A DNA stretch of 64,000 bases from Candidatus Poribacteria bacterium (GTDB lineage Bacteria; Poribacteria; WGA-4E; WGA-3G): assembly GCA_022394755.1 (NCBI GenBank), contig JAGFCA010000020.1, positions 1-64,000 of the forward strand, read 5' to 3'. The translations under genes and the position numbers were made by a program. The notes beneath the pieces were generated by a model that was not told the DNA's origin, searched no databases, and saw only the letters and a list, made by a program, of their open reading frames with translations. Below, piece after piece: positions 17,040 through 26,613 of the stretch (positions are counted from its first letter, which is position 1; each line of letters opens with the position of its first letter).

Positions 17040-18890
17040 TTAAACATACCATTGTGCTTGTGCATTAAAGAACTGTGCATAGAGTCCATCATTTGCAAGT
17101 AAGGTCTCGTGGTTTCCGTCTTCAATGATTTTTCCATTGTCAATTACAATGATCCGATCACAAGAACGAACAGAAGATAAACGGTGTGAAATTAACACCG
17201 ATGTACGTCCTGCACTTCTTTCAATGAATCGTTCATAAACTGCTTGTTCGGCTAATGGATCGAGTGCAGCAGTTGGTTCGTCAAGAACGACTAACCATGG
17301 TTTTTCCCGCATAAAACTCCGAGCAGTTGCGAGACGTTGCCATTCACCTCCGGAAAGGTCACGTCCCCCAAAGGTAGGACCTAAGATTGTTTCATAGCCT
17401 TGAGTAAGGGTATCAACCACTGAAGTTGCACCACCAGCGAGCGCTGCAACTTCCATCCTTTCAGGATTTTTTAAATCTCCGTAAATGATATTTTCCCGTG
17501 CAGTGAGGTGATACTGCATAAAGTCTTGGAAGACAGCACTGCAATATGTAGCCCATTCTCTATTATTTTCGTCATTTATTGGCAAGTCTCCAATACGAAT
17601 TGTACCTATTTGTGGACGGTACAGACCTAAGAGTATACGTGCTAAGGTGGTTTTACCTGCCCCGTTAGGTCCCACGAATGCCACCCTTTCACCTTGTTTC
17701 AAAGTAAGGTTTACATGACTCAACACCGGTATTTGTGTATTTGGATAGGAGAACGATATATTTTCTAACTGGATGTTGGGAAGACTCTGTGTATCTATCT
17801 GATGGAAATATTGATAATCCTCTGCCGATTGTTCGTTCTTTATATTTGTGTGGGTTGACCCTTCATCCCGATCTAAGAATGCGTACAAATTACCTGACAA
17901 ACGTCGCATCTCACTTCCTATTACTTGAAAATAGCCAACAGTACTGTTCCAAATACCGTCTAATTGAACGAGTGCAGCGGCAGCAGCAATATATGTTCCA
18001 ACAGTTAACCCACCTCGAAACACCTTCAGTAGTAATAACATAAGTGAACAAGCGTATAACAAGCCGCGTCCAATATCGATTACAATATGTACCGAAAATT
18101 TACGCCGTTCAATAGCGTGTTGTTCTTTTATGAGTTTCTGCCACAAATTTCGCCAACGTTCTATCCATAAATCTTGTGCTTGGTATAATCTGATTTCCTT
18201 TCCAGCACCGCGATCCGTTAGAATTCCTGCTAATGCATCTCGTTCCCGTCGTTGTGGTGTCTGTTCAACATCTAAATTGTAAGCATTAGCAGCGAAACGT
18301 GAACCACTCCACCAAGAAGCGGTACCAGTTAACGTAGGAAGTAGTGCCAAGAGAGGATGGTAACGCCAGAGTACAATACCAAGGGCAACAACACTGATGA
18401 TTTGTTGAATGCTATCAACAATCCACCATGCGATTTCATCAAGTTCATCACCCGACATTGACCGTGCTCTTTCCACTGCATTTTGAAAATCTCCTGTCTG
18501 TAGCTCAGTCAATTCTATTGCATTGGCTTTCTGAACGATTTTCTCAGTGATCCATATTTCTATGTTTTCTGTCATATCAAGGCGAAGTGGCTCTCGTAAT
18601 TGGTCAACAAGTGTCCTAAAGACTTGTAAACCAAGTAAAGCCATTAACCATGGCACTACTTGTTGCCACCAACTTGTATCTCCTATAGCAGCGGTAATTG
18701 AATTTACTAAGCGTTCTGTTATGAAGAACTCCATAGCAGGGAGCGCCCCAAGCGATAATGTAAGAAACATCATACCTATGAGTGAGAGTGAGCCGCTTTT
18801 CCAAATAATTGCAAAAGTTCGACCGTAAGCAAGTAAGGCTTCCTTGATTGCTGAACTCCACCTTTTTATTTTGTTTTTAATATTTTGCAT
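17040..18890 (-). CDS. ABC exporter half-transporter (permease-ATPase fusion), second subunit
   Basis: A 616-residue fusion of a six-helix export permease (about residues 20-320) with an ATPase domain. Walker A is GPNGAGKTT, the signature DLSGGEWQRLATARS, Walker B PWLVVLDEPTAALD and the H-loop LISHRLSS. ATG 18890 is preferred, with AAAGGAAAA upstream; an in-frame TTG at 18920 would overlap the previous gene. The C-terminus (GLYAQFFNAQAQWYV) nearly repeats that of the upstream gene, so the two are paralogues that most likely form a heterodimer. In this subunit, as in the other, catalytic residues look intact. The exported substrate is unknown. Confidence 0.9.
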   Translation of the reverse strand: MQNIKNKIKRWSSAIKEALLAYGRTFAIIWKSGSLSLIGMMFLTLSLGALPAMEFFITERLVNSITAAIGDTSWWQQVVPWLMALLGLQVFRTLVDQLREPLRLDMTENIEIWITEKIVQKANAIELTELQTGDFQNAVERARSMSGDELDEIAWWIVDSIQQIISVVALGIVLWRYHPLLALLPTLTGTASWWSGSRFAANAYNLDVEQTPQRRERDALAGILTDRGAGKEIRLYQAQDLWIERWRNLWQKLIKEQHAIERRKFSVHIVIDIGRGLLYACSLMLLLLKVFRGGLTVGTYIAAAAALVQLDGIWNSTVGYFQVIGSEMRRLSGNLYAFLDRDEGSTHTNIKNEQSAEDYQYFHQIDTQSLPNIQLENISFSYPNTQIPVLSHVNLTLKQGERVAFVGPNGAGKTTLARILLGLYRPQIGTIRIGDLPINDENNREWATYCSAVFQDFMQYHLTARENIIYGDLKNPERMEVAALAGGATSVVDTLTQGYETILGPTFGGRDLSGGEWQRLATARSFMREKPWLVVLDEPTAALDPLAEQAVYERFIERSAGRTSVLISHRLSSVRSCDRIIVIDNGKIIEDGNHETLLANDGLYAQFFNAQAQWYV

Positions 18891-18907
18891 GGGTAGAAAT
18901 TTTCCTT

Positions 18908-20749
18908 TTATTGGTACCAATGTGCTTGTGCATTAAAGAATTGAGCATAAAGACCTGCTTTCGCGAGGAGTACATCATGTGTGCCATCTTCAACAATACA
19001 CCCAGCATCCAATACCAAGATCCGATCTGCAAGTCGTGCAGATCCAATTCGATGAGAAATCAGAAACGTCATTCGTCCATCTGCCAGTTCAACAAAACGT
19101 TTGTAGAGTTCAACCTCAGCTTGTGGGTCTAAAGCGGCAGTCGGTTCATCGAGAACGAGTATTTGTGGGTTTCGCACCAATGCACGCGCAAGCGCGATTT
19201 TCTGCCATTCTCCCCCAGATAACTCGACCCCTTCACCTTCTTCACCGAGTGAGGGGTCTAAAAATGTATCTAAACCGAGTGGGAAGGTTTGGAAACGTTC
19301 CCCAATGCCCACTGCGTTGATCACATCCATAAGTGCTTGATCAGGTATAGTGAAATTTGGAGGTCCGGGAAGCAATTCTTCACGTACAGGTCTCCTAAAT
19401 CGAGCAAAATCTTGAAATACTGCGCTACAGTTAATTGCTATCTGCTCCGGATCGATTGATTGTAAATTTTTACCATCGTATGAGATTGTACCAGCATCAG
19501 GCTGATATAATCCGAGCAGTAGTTTTATGAGTGTAGATTTTCCTGCTCCGTTAACACCAACGATACTAACGACTTCTCCCGGAGGGACATGGAGATTTAT
19601 ATCTTTCAAAATATCTTCGTTTGTTTCAGAGTATCTGAAACGCAGATTTTGAATCTCTAATCCTTTATTAAGAGGTTGTGGGAACTTCTCTGTACCAAGC
19701 TCAATGTAATCACTTTCAGCACGTTTTAAGAAAAAGTTTAAATCCCGAAGTAGTGGTAAATCATCAAGTATACGTTGTATTTGTCTAAGTAATCCTTCCA
19801 GATTTCCTTGAAATGTTGCTGCTGCACCGGTAAGTACGACGTAGTCTCCCAGTGTTAACTGACCGTCTACAATCCGTGCTGCAAGAATAGTTATTGCTAT
19901 GGCATAGGCAACGATTTCTGCAATTGTTGTAGTAACCGATGCTTTTGCTTCTTTCCAAATCATGGCAAGAGATTCCTTTCGCCATTTTTTATGGTTTTCT
20001 CTCCAACGTCCAAATAGTCTATCAAAGAGTCCATACAGTCGTACTTCCTGTCCAGAGGACGTACCGAGTAAGAGACCGATCATATAATCCATCATACGTC
20101 GAACAGGTGTCGCTTGGTAATCATAGGCATATCTATCTCCAGCAGTTTTAACTTTGAACCAAGCAGAAGGGATTGCGGGTACCACAACTACAAGGACGAG
20201 TAGCGGATCTGCTATCCATAGAAGTACACCATACCCTACAAGTGTTACACAAACCTGACCGATTTCTGTTATGAATCGTAAAATGTTTGTTAAACGATGC
20301 CCCATAGCCTGTTTAGCCCTTTGTATCAAGTCGTACGTCTTGGGTTGATCAAAAACCGAGAATTTAATACGGGTTGCGGCTTCAAGTAGAGACTGCTGTT
20401 GGTGTATGCTAATTAGATTCTGCATTTTCCATCGCAAGTATCCATCGTAAGTTCCTGTTACATTTCTGACAGTTGCCAAAAGAACTAATGCAATTATCCA
20501 AGGGGCAGCAATTTCTAAACTTGGGTCAATGTCCTTAGCGATAATACCAGAAATTAGATTTACTAATTCTCTACTCGCCCAGAGAATTCCAACAGGGATA
20601 CACCCATGAAACAGTGTTAGAAGTGCTTGTAAAATTGCACCGAATGGACTCACTTTCCAGGCGACGAAGAAAAACTGCCGTAAAGTTTTTATTGCTGAGG
20701 GGTGATGTTCTGATACTGTGTTAACAGCGTCAGAGTTTTGAGTGTCCAT
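18908..20749 (-). CDS. ABC exporter half-transporter (permease-ATPase fusion), first subunit
   Basis: A 613-residue ABC exporter. The membrane domain spans about residues 30-330, with helices such as WIIALVLLATVRNVTG and LVVVVPAIPSAW. The ATPase has Walker A GVNGAGKST, signature VELSGGEWQKIALARA, Walker B PQILVLDEPTAALD and H-loop LISHRIGS. It is followed 17 bases later by its paralogue, and both together make a typical heterodimeric exporter operon. Nearby genes give no clear hint of cargo; the next operon upstream encodes WD40 proteins. Confidence 0.9.
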   Translation of the reverse strand: MDTQNSDAVNTVSEHHPSAIKTLRQFFFVAWKVSPFGAILQALLTLFHGCIPVGILWASRELVNLISGIIAKDIDPSLEIAAPWIIALVLLATVRNVTGTYDGYLRWKMQNLISIHQQQSLLEAATRIKFSVFDQPKTYDLIQRAKQAMGHRLTNILRFITEIGQVCVTLVGYGVLLWIADPLLVLVVVVPAIPSAWFKVKTAGDRYAYDYQATPVRRMMDYMIGLLLGTSSGQEVRLYGLFDRLFGRWRENHKKWRKESLAMIWKEAKASVTTTIAEIVAYAIAITILAARIVDGQLTLGDYVVLTGAAATFQGNLEGLLRQIQRILDDLPLLRDLNFFLKRAESDYIELGTEKFPQPLNKGLEIQNLRFRYSETNEDILKDINLHVPPGEVVSIVGVNGAGKSTLIKLLLGLYQPDAGTISYDGKNLQSIDPEQIAINCSAVFQDFARFRRPVREELLPGPPNFTIPDQALMDVINAVGIGERFQTFPLGLDTFLDPSLGEEGEGVELSGGEWQKIALARALVRNPQILVLDEPTAALDPQAEVELYKRFVELADGRMTFLISHRIGSARLADRILVLDAGCIVEDGTHDVLLAKAGLYAQFFNAQAHWYQ

Positions 20750-21518
20750 GTATGTTTACACTTTTAATCCTTTGTATAGCTGTGTCATATAGAAACAACT
20801 AACTTAAGCTTTATGTAAGCGAAATGAAGTTTTATTCCTTTAAATACTGTCTTCAAGGCAGCATATAAGAAATTAGAGTGAACAAATTAGTTATGTGTAG
20901 AAAGGGATTTGGAATCCTCGTCTACGAGGAACTTAGGGTTTAAATTGACACACTATGGCAGATGCTTATCCTCTATACCTAATATTGCTAATGCCAAACT
21001 CACGTAACAGGTAGGCACAAATAAGGTATAGACTAAAGATAGAATATCTTAAGTCAATTTAAACGGGAATTTAGAATGGGGGAGTAAAATTGGAATTAGA
21101 GAATCATCTGTAAAGTTTCTGTCAACTTCATAATGTAGGTAGGATGTTCTAAGTAGGTTTATTTACGTTCAAATAGTCCGTGCTTCAATTTCTTTGCGAT
21201 ATTTACCGAATAGGTTTCGCGTTTTACTAAGTAAATACCAATTGCGAAGGTTTGGTTAAGAGAATTCAAAATTTCAAGAAAGAATAATTAAATATCTTTA
21301 CACCCTTAACACAATATCGGATGCACTTTTATGATTGTTAGGATACACTATAATATTAATTTTGTCAAATTTAGCCAAAAGATTCATCTAACCACATCGC
21401 CCATCACACCAATTGGGGCATGACTATCGGGACGTGACATCACAGGACTTGTGAAAGATATAGACAACACAAAAATAAAAATGAGAATGCAAAACGTGTT
21501 ACGACTCTAAAGTACTCC
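20750..21518. other. Gene-free AT-rich gap with small palindromes
   Basis: No ORF with a believable start is seen in these 769 bases. Visible elements are a palindrome TCCTCGT, CT, ACGAGGA at 20915-20930; a CAAACTCACGTAA string at 20995-21007; and otherwise AT-rich sequence. The region probably carries the promoter of the ABC exporter operon, but no convincing box pair was found. Confidence 0.5.
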
Positions 21519-23537
21519 TTATGTGTTTTTTAGATATGGTTTCAAATCCCATAGTAGGATAGTGTGATCAAAACTACCACTAGCCAAGATAGTGCTATCC
21601 GGTGAAAACGCAAGACATTGAATATCTGTCGGATGTCCCAGAAAAGTGGCTATGTTTTCACCGGTACGAATGTCAAACAACCGAACAGGAACTTTTTCTA
21701 AACCCGGCTGCCAAACTTCACCGTAAGCTAAATACTGACCACAAGGCGAAAACGTTATAGGATCTACTTTAGCGGAAGTTGTGTCTATTGTCACGTGTGT
21801 TTCACACTGCTCAATATCCCACACAAGCAACCTGTTAAAAGATAAATATCCCGCAATTAAATTTCCACAGGGAGAAAAAACTTTGGGTATAAAATCTGGG
21901 AACTCACAGAGTTCTTCACCGCTTATCACGTCCCACAGAATCCTTGTTTCGTCCCAATCTATGCTGAGAAGGCGTGTGCCATTCGGACTGAATCTCACGA
22001 AGGTGATCCAATTTGTATGTTTCCCTCTGAATATGTGTCGCATCTGTCCACTTGCGACATCCCATACATACACTGCACCATTTTCAGGTTCATTTTCATT
22101 CCAACACTCACTATCCTTTTCCGTTCCATTTCCACATGCAAGTAGTTGCGTGGCGGGGGCGTATGCCATTGCATGTCGATTAGGCAATGATCCAGGTATC
22201 GTGAGTTCGGCTATCGGTTCACTTTTTCCGATTTCCCACAGATTCAAGATGTTGCCCGAATAGTCAGATTCTCCTGGAGGAAACCCAGTTGCATAATACT
22301 TACCAGTCATTGTGTCCGAATAAACAGCAACAATATGACAACGCGGTTCTGTAACTATATGTTGTGGACGATGGGTTGTAACATCCCATAAGATGACTCC
22401 CCCAAATTGTCGATAACCTGCACAAAGCGTGTTTCCATCAGGTGAGAATACCAACGAATGTAGATCGCCAATTTCCCACGGCAGGACCGCGAGAGACTCT
22501 GTCCCTCGCACGGTCTTAGCATGGACTTCAAAATCACTTTGGAAGGCAAGATGTGTGCCGTTGGAAAAGTGGATAGGATAAATTTCTGCGTCACAATAAT
22601 TCATTTCATGAAAAGTATATAACGTTTTTGGTTCACATGCGACATCCCACATAGTAACTGTAGTTTGATCATGGGAGATTCCGGTTGCCCGAAGAGTGCT
22701 ATCATCTATAAAGGAAATGTCCATGTAATAGTCACCGTAGGATGCATACGTTTGATTTATCTGCCAAGTGGAAGTCTCCCAGACTTGAACAGTCCCCTTC
22801 ACACCGCCAGCAGCAAGGAACTGACCGCACGGTGAAAAACTGAGCGAGTGCACACCTTCAGGATATCCTGTTAGACGAATGATACGTTCACCGACCGTTA
22901 TATCCCATACGCTGATAAAATCAGACCAATGTGAAGATGCGAAGAGGCGATCGTCCGGTGAAAACGCGAGGGCACCGCTAAAATCCCAAAAGAACCGATT
23001 GTCAGGCCAGTCATCTATGCTGCATAACTCAATTTCTTCAGAAGGCAATTCCAGCGATGTATGTACTTTACCAGTTAACGACTCGTAGATGTCAACGATA
23101 ACGCTTCCATCTCGACTCACAGCCAGCCATTGCCCTGATGGAGAAAAACAGAGGCTACAAATTCCGCTTAAATAAATTTGAGATGGATCGTCCTTGAGCC
23201 TGGTTGGATATGCCATGACAGCGATACGTTTCTGTCTTTGTATATCCCATATCTTAATAACCTCCTTCCCATCTTTTTCACTGCTTTTTAATGCTAACCA
23301 GGGTTGTCCTGAACAGAGAGCAATGCAGCGTACCATGCCTCGTTGCGTTTCAAATAACGTAACGGGCAAGCGTGTGTTGAGGTTATACAACCACACGCCT
23401 ATCCCAGTACCAGCTGCCAAGAATGTTCCATCTGGAGAAACTGCTAAATCACATACGATACCCTGCCCAAAACGGGCAAATGCACCCTGTGGCAGTTCCC
23501 AAGTAGTGAAATTGTTTTTATTCATAATTATACTCAT
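21519..23537 (-). CDS. WD40-repeat beta-propeller protein (cytoplasmic)
   Basis: A 672-residue protein of about a dozen WD40 blades, with repeated cores such as LAFSPDSTILASGSFDHTI, LSFSPCGQFLAAGG and endings VWDI or LWDL. The long repeat count suggests two propellers. ATG 23537 is chosen because it overlaps the stop of a 30-codon leader ORF as TGATG; an in-frame ATG at 23525 is a near alternative. There is no signal peptide in this frame. It is homologous along its length to the next WD40 gene (WELPQGAFARFGQG against VSLPEGVFARLGRG). Such proteins act as binding scaffolds; the partner is unknown. Confidence 0.85.
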   Translation of the reverse strand: MSIIMNKNNFTTWELPQGAFARFGQGIVCDLAVSPDGTFLAAGTGIGVWLYNLNTRLPVTLFETQRGMVRCIALCSGQPWLALKSSEKDGKEVIKIWDIQRQKRIAVMAYPTRLKDDPSQIYLSGICSLCFSPSGQWLAVSRDGSVIVDIYESLTGKVHTSLELPSEEIELCSIDDWPDNRFFWDFSGALAFSPDDRLFASSHWSDFISVWDITVGERIIRLTGYPEGVHSLSFSPCGQFLAAGGVKGTVQVWETSTWQINQTYASYGDYYMDISFIDDSTLRATGISHDQTTVTMWDVACEPKTLYTFHEMNYCDAEIYPIHFSNGTHLAFQSDFEVHAKTVRGTESLAVLPWEIGDLHSLVFSPDGNTLCAGYRQFGGVILWDVTTHRPQHIVTEPRCHIVAVYSDTMTGKYYATGFPPGESDYSGNILNLWEIGKSEPIAELTIPGSLPNRHAMAYAPATQLLACGNGTEKDSECWNENEPENGAVYVWDVASGQMRHIFRGKHTNWITFVRFSPNGTRLLSIDWDETRILWDVISGEELCEFPDFIPKVFSPCGNLIAGYLSFNRLLVWDIEQCETHVTIDTTSAKVDPITFSPCGQYLAYGEVWQPGLEKVPVRLFDIRTGENIATFLGHPTDIQCLAFSPDSTILASGSFDHTILLWDLKPYLKNT

Positions 23538-23629
23538 CAAAAGCGACAGCATAAGAAACCACAAACCATAAAGGTTATTAGAATAGTGTCTACGAGATTC
23601 GGTTGATTCAAAACTTTTTTCAAATACAT
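23537..23629 (-). CDS. Leader ORF copied from a signal-peptide gene
   Basis: A 30-codon ORF beginning MYLKKVLNQPNLV, preceded by AAAGGAG. Its start and Shine-Dalgarno region match those of the Cys-rich secreted protein at 26481 almost base for base, but after about 13 codons the sequences diverge and the frame stops at TGA, which overlaps the WD40 start (TGATG). It may be a truncated signal peptide left by a duplication, now serving to couple translation into the WD40 gene. Whether the peptide is made is unknown. Confidence 0.5.
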   Translation of the reverse strand: MYLKKVLNQPNLVDTILITFMVCGFLCCRF

Positions 23630-23734
23630 TAAAATACTCCTTTATTTTATACCACATCGGACATTTGATTTGAAATGCCATACACACGTAGATGTCTGGC
23701 TTTCGTGTTTATTCCAAAACACATTCTATGTTCC
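23586..23734 (-). repeat. Duplicated leader, copy A
   Basis: About 150 bases, from the upstream region through the first codons, match 26438-26585 at high identity by eye. Shared items: the string TTCAAATCAAATG, the TATAAA-like AT box before AAAGGAG, the leader start ATGTATTTGAAAAAAG, and an inverted repeat GTGTTT-N6-AAACAC at 23705-23722. Copy A drives the WD40 gene. Confidence 0.8.
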
Positions 23735-23815
23735 GCCAGCAAAATCTGAAAAGCAATCAGAAAAGGACAATAGAAAAAAGAGAAGAACAAGAAAACTCTA
23801 TTTCAAAAAGTATAC

Positions 23816-25903
23816 CTATCTGTTTTTCAAGTAAGGTTTCATATCCCATAGTAGGACAGTACCATCATAACTGCCACTTGCTAAGATAGTGCTATCCGGT
23901 GAAAAGGAAAGACACTGAATATCTGTGGTGTGCCCCAGAAAAGTGGCGATATTTTCACCTGTTGCAACTTCCCATATACACATAGGAACTTTATCCCAAC
24001 CCTCAATCCACCACGCCCCACCCGCTAAATACCGTCCACACGGAGAGAATGCCAAGACATACATATTATTACATTCCAAAGGTAAAGATAATCTCAGGCA
24101 GAGCCTACGACATTTAAGATCCCATAATATAATCTCTTTACGTCCGTAGGCCATATACCGTCCGCATGGAGAATATGCAAATGCAGGTGCTTCTTGATCG
24201 GGGATCGTGGAAATGAGCTCTTGCTGTGCAATGTCCCACAACAGAATCTCTTCATATCCACAAGCCAAAAAACGACCACATGGAGAAAAACCCCGAAAAT
24301 CCGTTGCTTCATCAGAAGGAAAGTCATCTATCCTTTCGCCATGTTCTACATCCCACAACTGGATGTGTAAACCACAATTCGATTGGCTTACGAGCATTTG
24401 CCCATCCGAGCTGAACTCCAGTGCTACAATCCAATCCGAGTCATCTTCTTCCCGATCTTCATCAAGCGTGTGGGTAAACTCACGGATTTTAACTCCACTT
24501 TGTACATCCCACACACTCAAAGTGCCATCACTATCAGCACAGGCGAGTTTATCTCCAGTAATGGTAAGAGCAGGACGTGTTGACTTATAAGCATGCCTGA
24601 TCTCTTTAGCAAGCAGGCTTGTGCCACTATTACTACCACTCCCATTAATTGTCCAGAGCATGACATTACCTTTGTTGACACTTACAACATAAAATTCCCC
24701 ATTAGATGCATATACAAACTGATTTTTTCCGATTCCTGATACCATTTCGACCGCAGGACGGGGTTGTTTATTAGCAACATCCCATAGGATAACCCCTTCC
24801 TGTTTATAATCAGCTGCTAACATTTTCCCATCTTGTGAAAATATAACTGATTCAGGGAACGAAATAGGTGAATGAACAAGTTGACGCTTGTATGGATTAT
24901 CAAAAGTCCATACGTTGATGAATTCATGTCGGCACTCATAAGCTAACCGTGAACCTTTCGAAAATTCTACTGTACTGCCCCAATCATCAATATCAGAATA
25001 TTCTATTGTATTGCCCCAAACTTCATCGGTATAAAGTTGTTCCCCACTATCCAAGTTACGAACAGAGACTGTAACAGGATCTGTATCATCATAGGTCATT
25101 ATTACAGCACAGAGAGTACCGTCCGGAGAATAAGATGAAAAAATGCGACACTGGGAACCAAAATCTGAATAAGTACGAACTGGATCCCAAGTTCCAACTT
25201 TCCAGATTTGCACTGTGCTGTCTTCACTACTGGAAGCAAGGAATTGTCCACACGGGGAAAAACAGAGGTTAGTAATATTATCTGTATGTCCCGTAATAGA
25301 GGCAATTTGCTCTTTGCTCTCTACATTCCATACGACTATAATCTCAACATCACTATCTATGTTGACACGTCCCGTAGACACTATTAGATGGCTATCTGGA
25401 GAAAAGACAATAGGTCTAAAGAACCCACCTTTTTCAGTTTCAGTAGTGAATTGCACAAGCTGTGTGCCTGTTTCTGGATTCCAGACTTCAACAGAAGAGG
25501 AACGAACAGAGGCAGAAGCAAGGTAGCTGTTGTCAGGCGAAAAAGTTAAGCCTGAAATATAAGATTCCGTTTCCATCTGTGCTATACACACACCACGTTG
25601 CACATCCCACACCTTTAAGTTATTGTCTGAGTTGCTTGCAGCTAACCATTTTCCATTATCTGAGAAGGTAACTTTCCCAATCATGCCGCGTTCTGATTCC
25701 CATAACGCAATAGGGGATAGCGTCATCAAGTCATATAACCATATCCCTACCCAAGTTCCTATAGCAATATACTTGCTGTTGGGGGAGAACGCTATATCAG
25801 GCAAACACCCTCTTCCTAATCGAGCAAACACCCCTTCTGGTAATGAAACTCTTATAGGAATGTTCCTGTGTTCTGCGAAAATTGAGCCAGTTTCCAGTTT
25901 CAT
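23816..25903 (-). CDS. WD40-repeat beta-propeller protein, paralogue
   Basis: A 695-residue relative of the WD40 gene downstream, again with a dozen or more blades (LSFSPDSTILASGSYDGTV, LCFSPCGQFLASSSEDST) and the same N-terminal blade FARLGRGCLPDIAFSP. It begins MKLETGSIFAEHR, without signal peptide or membrane helix. Blades near residues 380-500 are more divergent, which suggests a specialised face. Tandem duplication within the locus is the simplest origin. The gap to the next WD40 gene (23630-23815) is filled by the copied leader, so this pair is transcribed separately or from two promoters. Confidence 0.88.
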   Translation of the reverse strand: MKLETGSIFAEHRNIPIRVSLPEGVFARLGRGCLPDIAFSPNSKYIAIGTWVGIWLYDLMTLSPIALWESERGMIGKVTFSDNGKWLAASNSDNNLKVWDVQRGVCIAQMETESYISGLTFSPDNSYLASASVRSSSVEVWNPETGTQLVQFTTETEKGGFFRPIVFSPDSHLIVSTGRVNIDSDVEIIVVWNVESKEQIASITGHTDNITNLCFSPCGQFLASSSEDSTVQIWKVGTWDPVRTYSDFGSQCRIFSSYSPDGTLCAVIMTYDDTDPVTVSVRNLDSGEQLYTDEVWGNTIEYSDIDDWGSTVEFSKGSRLAYECRHEFINVWTFDNPYKRQLVHSPISFPESVIFSQDGKMLAADYKQEGVILWDVANKQPRPAVEMVSGIGKNQFVYASNGEFYVVSVNKGNVMLWTINGSGSNSGTSLLAKEIRHAYKSTRPALTITGDKLACADSDGTLSVWDVQSGVKIREFTHTLDEDREEDDSDWIVALEFSSDGQMLVSQSNCGLHIQLWDVEHGERIDDFPSDEATDFRGFSPCGRFLACGYEEILLWDIAQQELISTIPDQEAPAFAYSPCGRYMAYGRKEIILWDLKCRRLCLRLSLPLECNNMYVLAFSPCGRYLAGGAWWIEGWDKVPMCIWEVATGENIATFLGHTTDIQCLSFSPDSTILASGSYDGTVLLWDMKPYLKNR

Positions 25904-26097
25904 AATCTTTGCCGTTTTCTAAGTTTGAATTGCAATTGAATGTTCAATAGGTACTATGGTGAATTTTGGGATTAATTAGACACTATTGGATAGTCCGAAA
26001 GATCTCCGATTCCCGACTATCAGCGTGCTCATCCGAGATTCGGAGATCAATTGGACTGAAGATGTGCCAACTTTCTTGATGTTCACTATAGTTACTC

Positions 26098-26481
26098 TTA
26101 ACCAGCACCGCAACCATTGCACTGTGTAGCACCTTGGCACCAGCGATCACCTGCTTTTATGCATGTCTTATGGCAACCGTTGCCTCCTTTACATCCATCT
26201 GTACAACGGAACTGTGTTTTTCTTTGACATTTCTTACACTTCTTTCTAGGTGTAGCATAACCAGGGCATTTTGTTTTTCCACAATTGTGATTACAACGAT
26301 TTTCATCGTATTGGTCATCACCACCAACCTGTGCAAGCCATGCTTCTACATCACCACCAGTGACAATTTCCACATTAAATCCATCAAAAGCGAAAGCATA
26401 AACAAAACCCGCACCAAACAGAAGCGCTATCATTACAGTGCCTACCAGATTCGGTTGATTCAAAACTTTTTTCAAATACAT
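26098..26481 (-). CDS. Small secreted Cys-rich protein
   Basis: A 127-residue protein. ATG 26481 is chosen because AAAGGTG precedes it and the product begins with a signal peptide (MYLKKVLNQPNLVGTVMIA, then LLFGAGFVYAFA). The open frame can be extended 19 codons upstream, but without a ribosome site. The mature C-terminal 75 residues hold 12 Cys, several in CxxxC-like or CxxC spacing (CNHNCGKTKC, CKKC, CQGATQC, CNGC), with many Lys and Gly. A disulfide-bonded or zinc-binding module is likely. I do not recognise the family. The leader is duplicated upstream of a WD40 gene. Confidence 0.65.
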   Translation of the reverse strand: MYLKKVLNQPNLVGTVMIALLFGAGFVYAFAFDGFNVEIVTGGDVEAWLAQVGGDDQYDENRCNHNCGKTKCPGYATPRKKCKKCQRKTQFRCTDGCKGGNGCHKTCIKAGDRWCQGATQCNGCGAG

Positions 26482-26585
26482 TAAATACACCTTTATTTTA
26501 TGCCGCATTGGGCATTTGATTTGAAATGTCATACACACAGAAGCGTCTGGCTTACGTGTTTATTTCAAAACACATTCTATGTTCC
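26438..26585 (-). repeat. Duplicated leader, copy B
   Basis: Partner of 23586-23734. It spans the promoter region, ribosome site and first codons of the Cys-rich gene. Here the frame continues into a complete signal peptide, which suggests that this is the original copy. It includes the inverted repeat GTGTTT-N6-AAACAC at 26556-26573. Confidence 0.8.
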
Positions 26586-26613
26586 CCGATGGGGAATTCT
26601 ATGTAATGGTCTA

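Noticed and set aside
26482-26538. Start of the 12-Cys protein at 26538
   Set aside because: No ribosome site there; the ATG at 26481 has AAAGGTG and gives a clean signal peptide.
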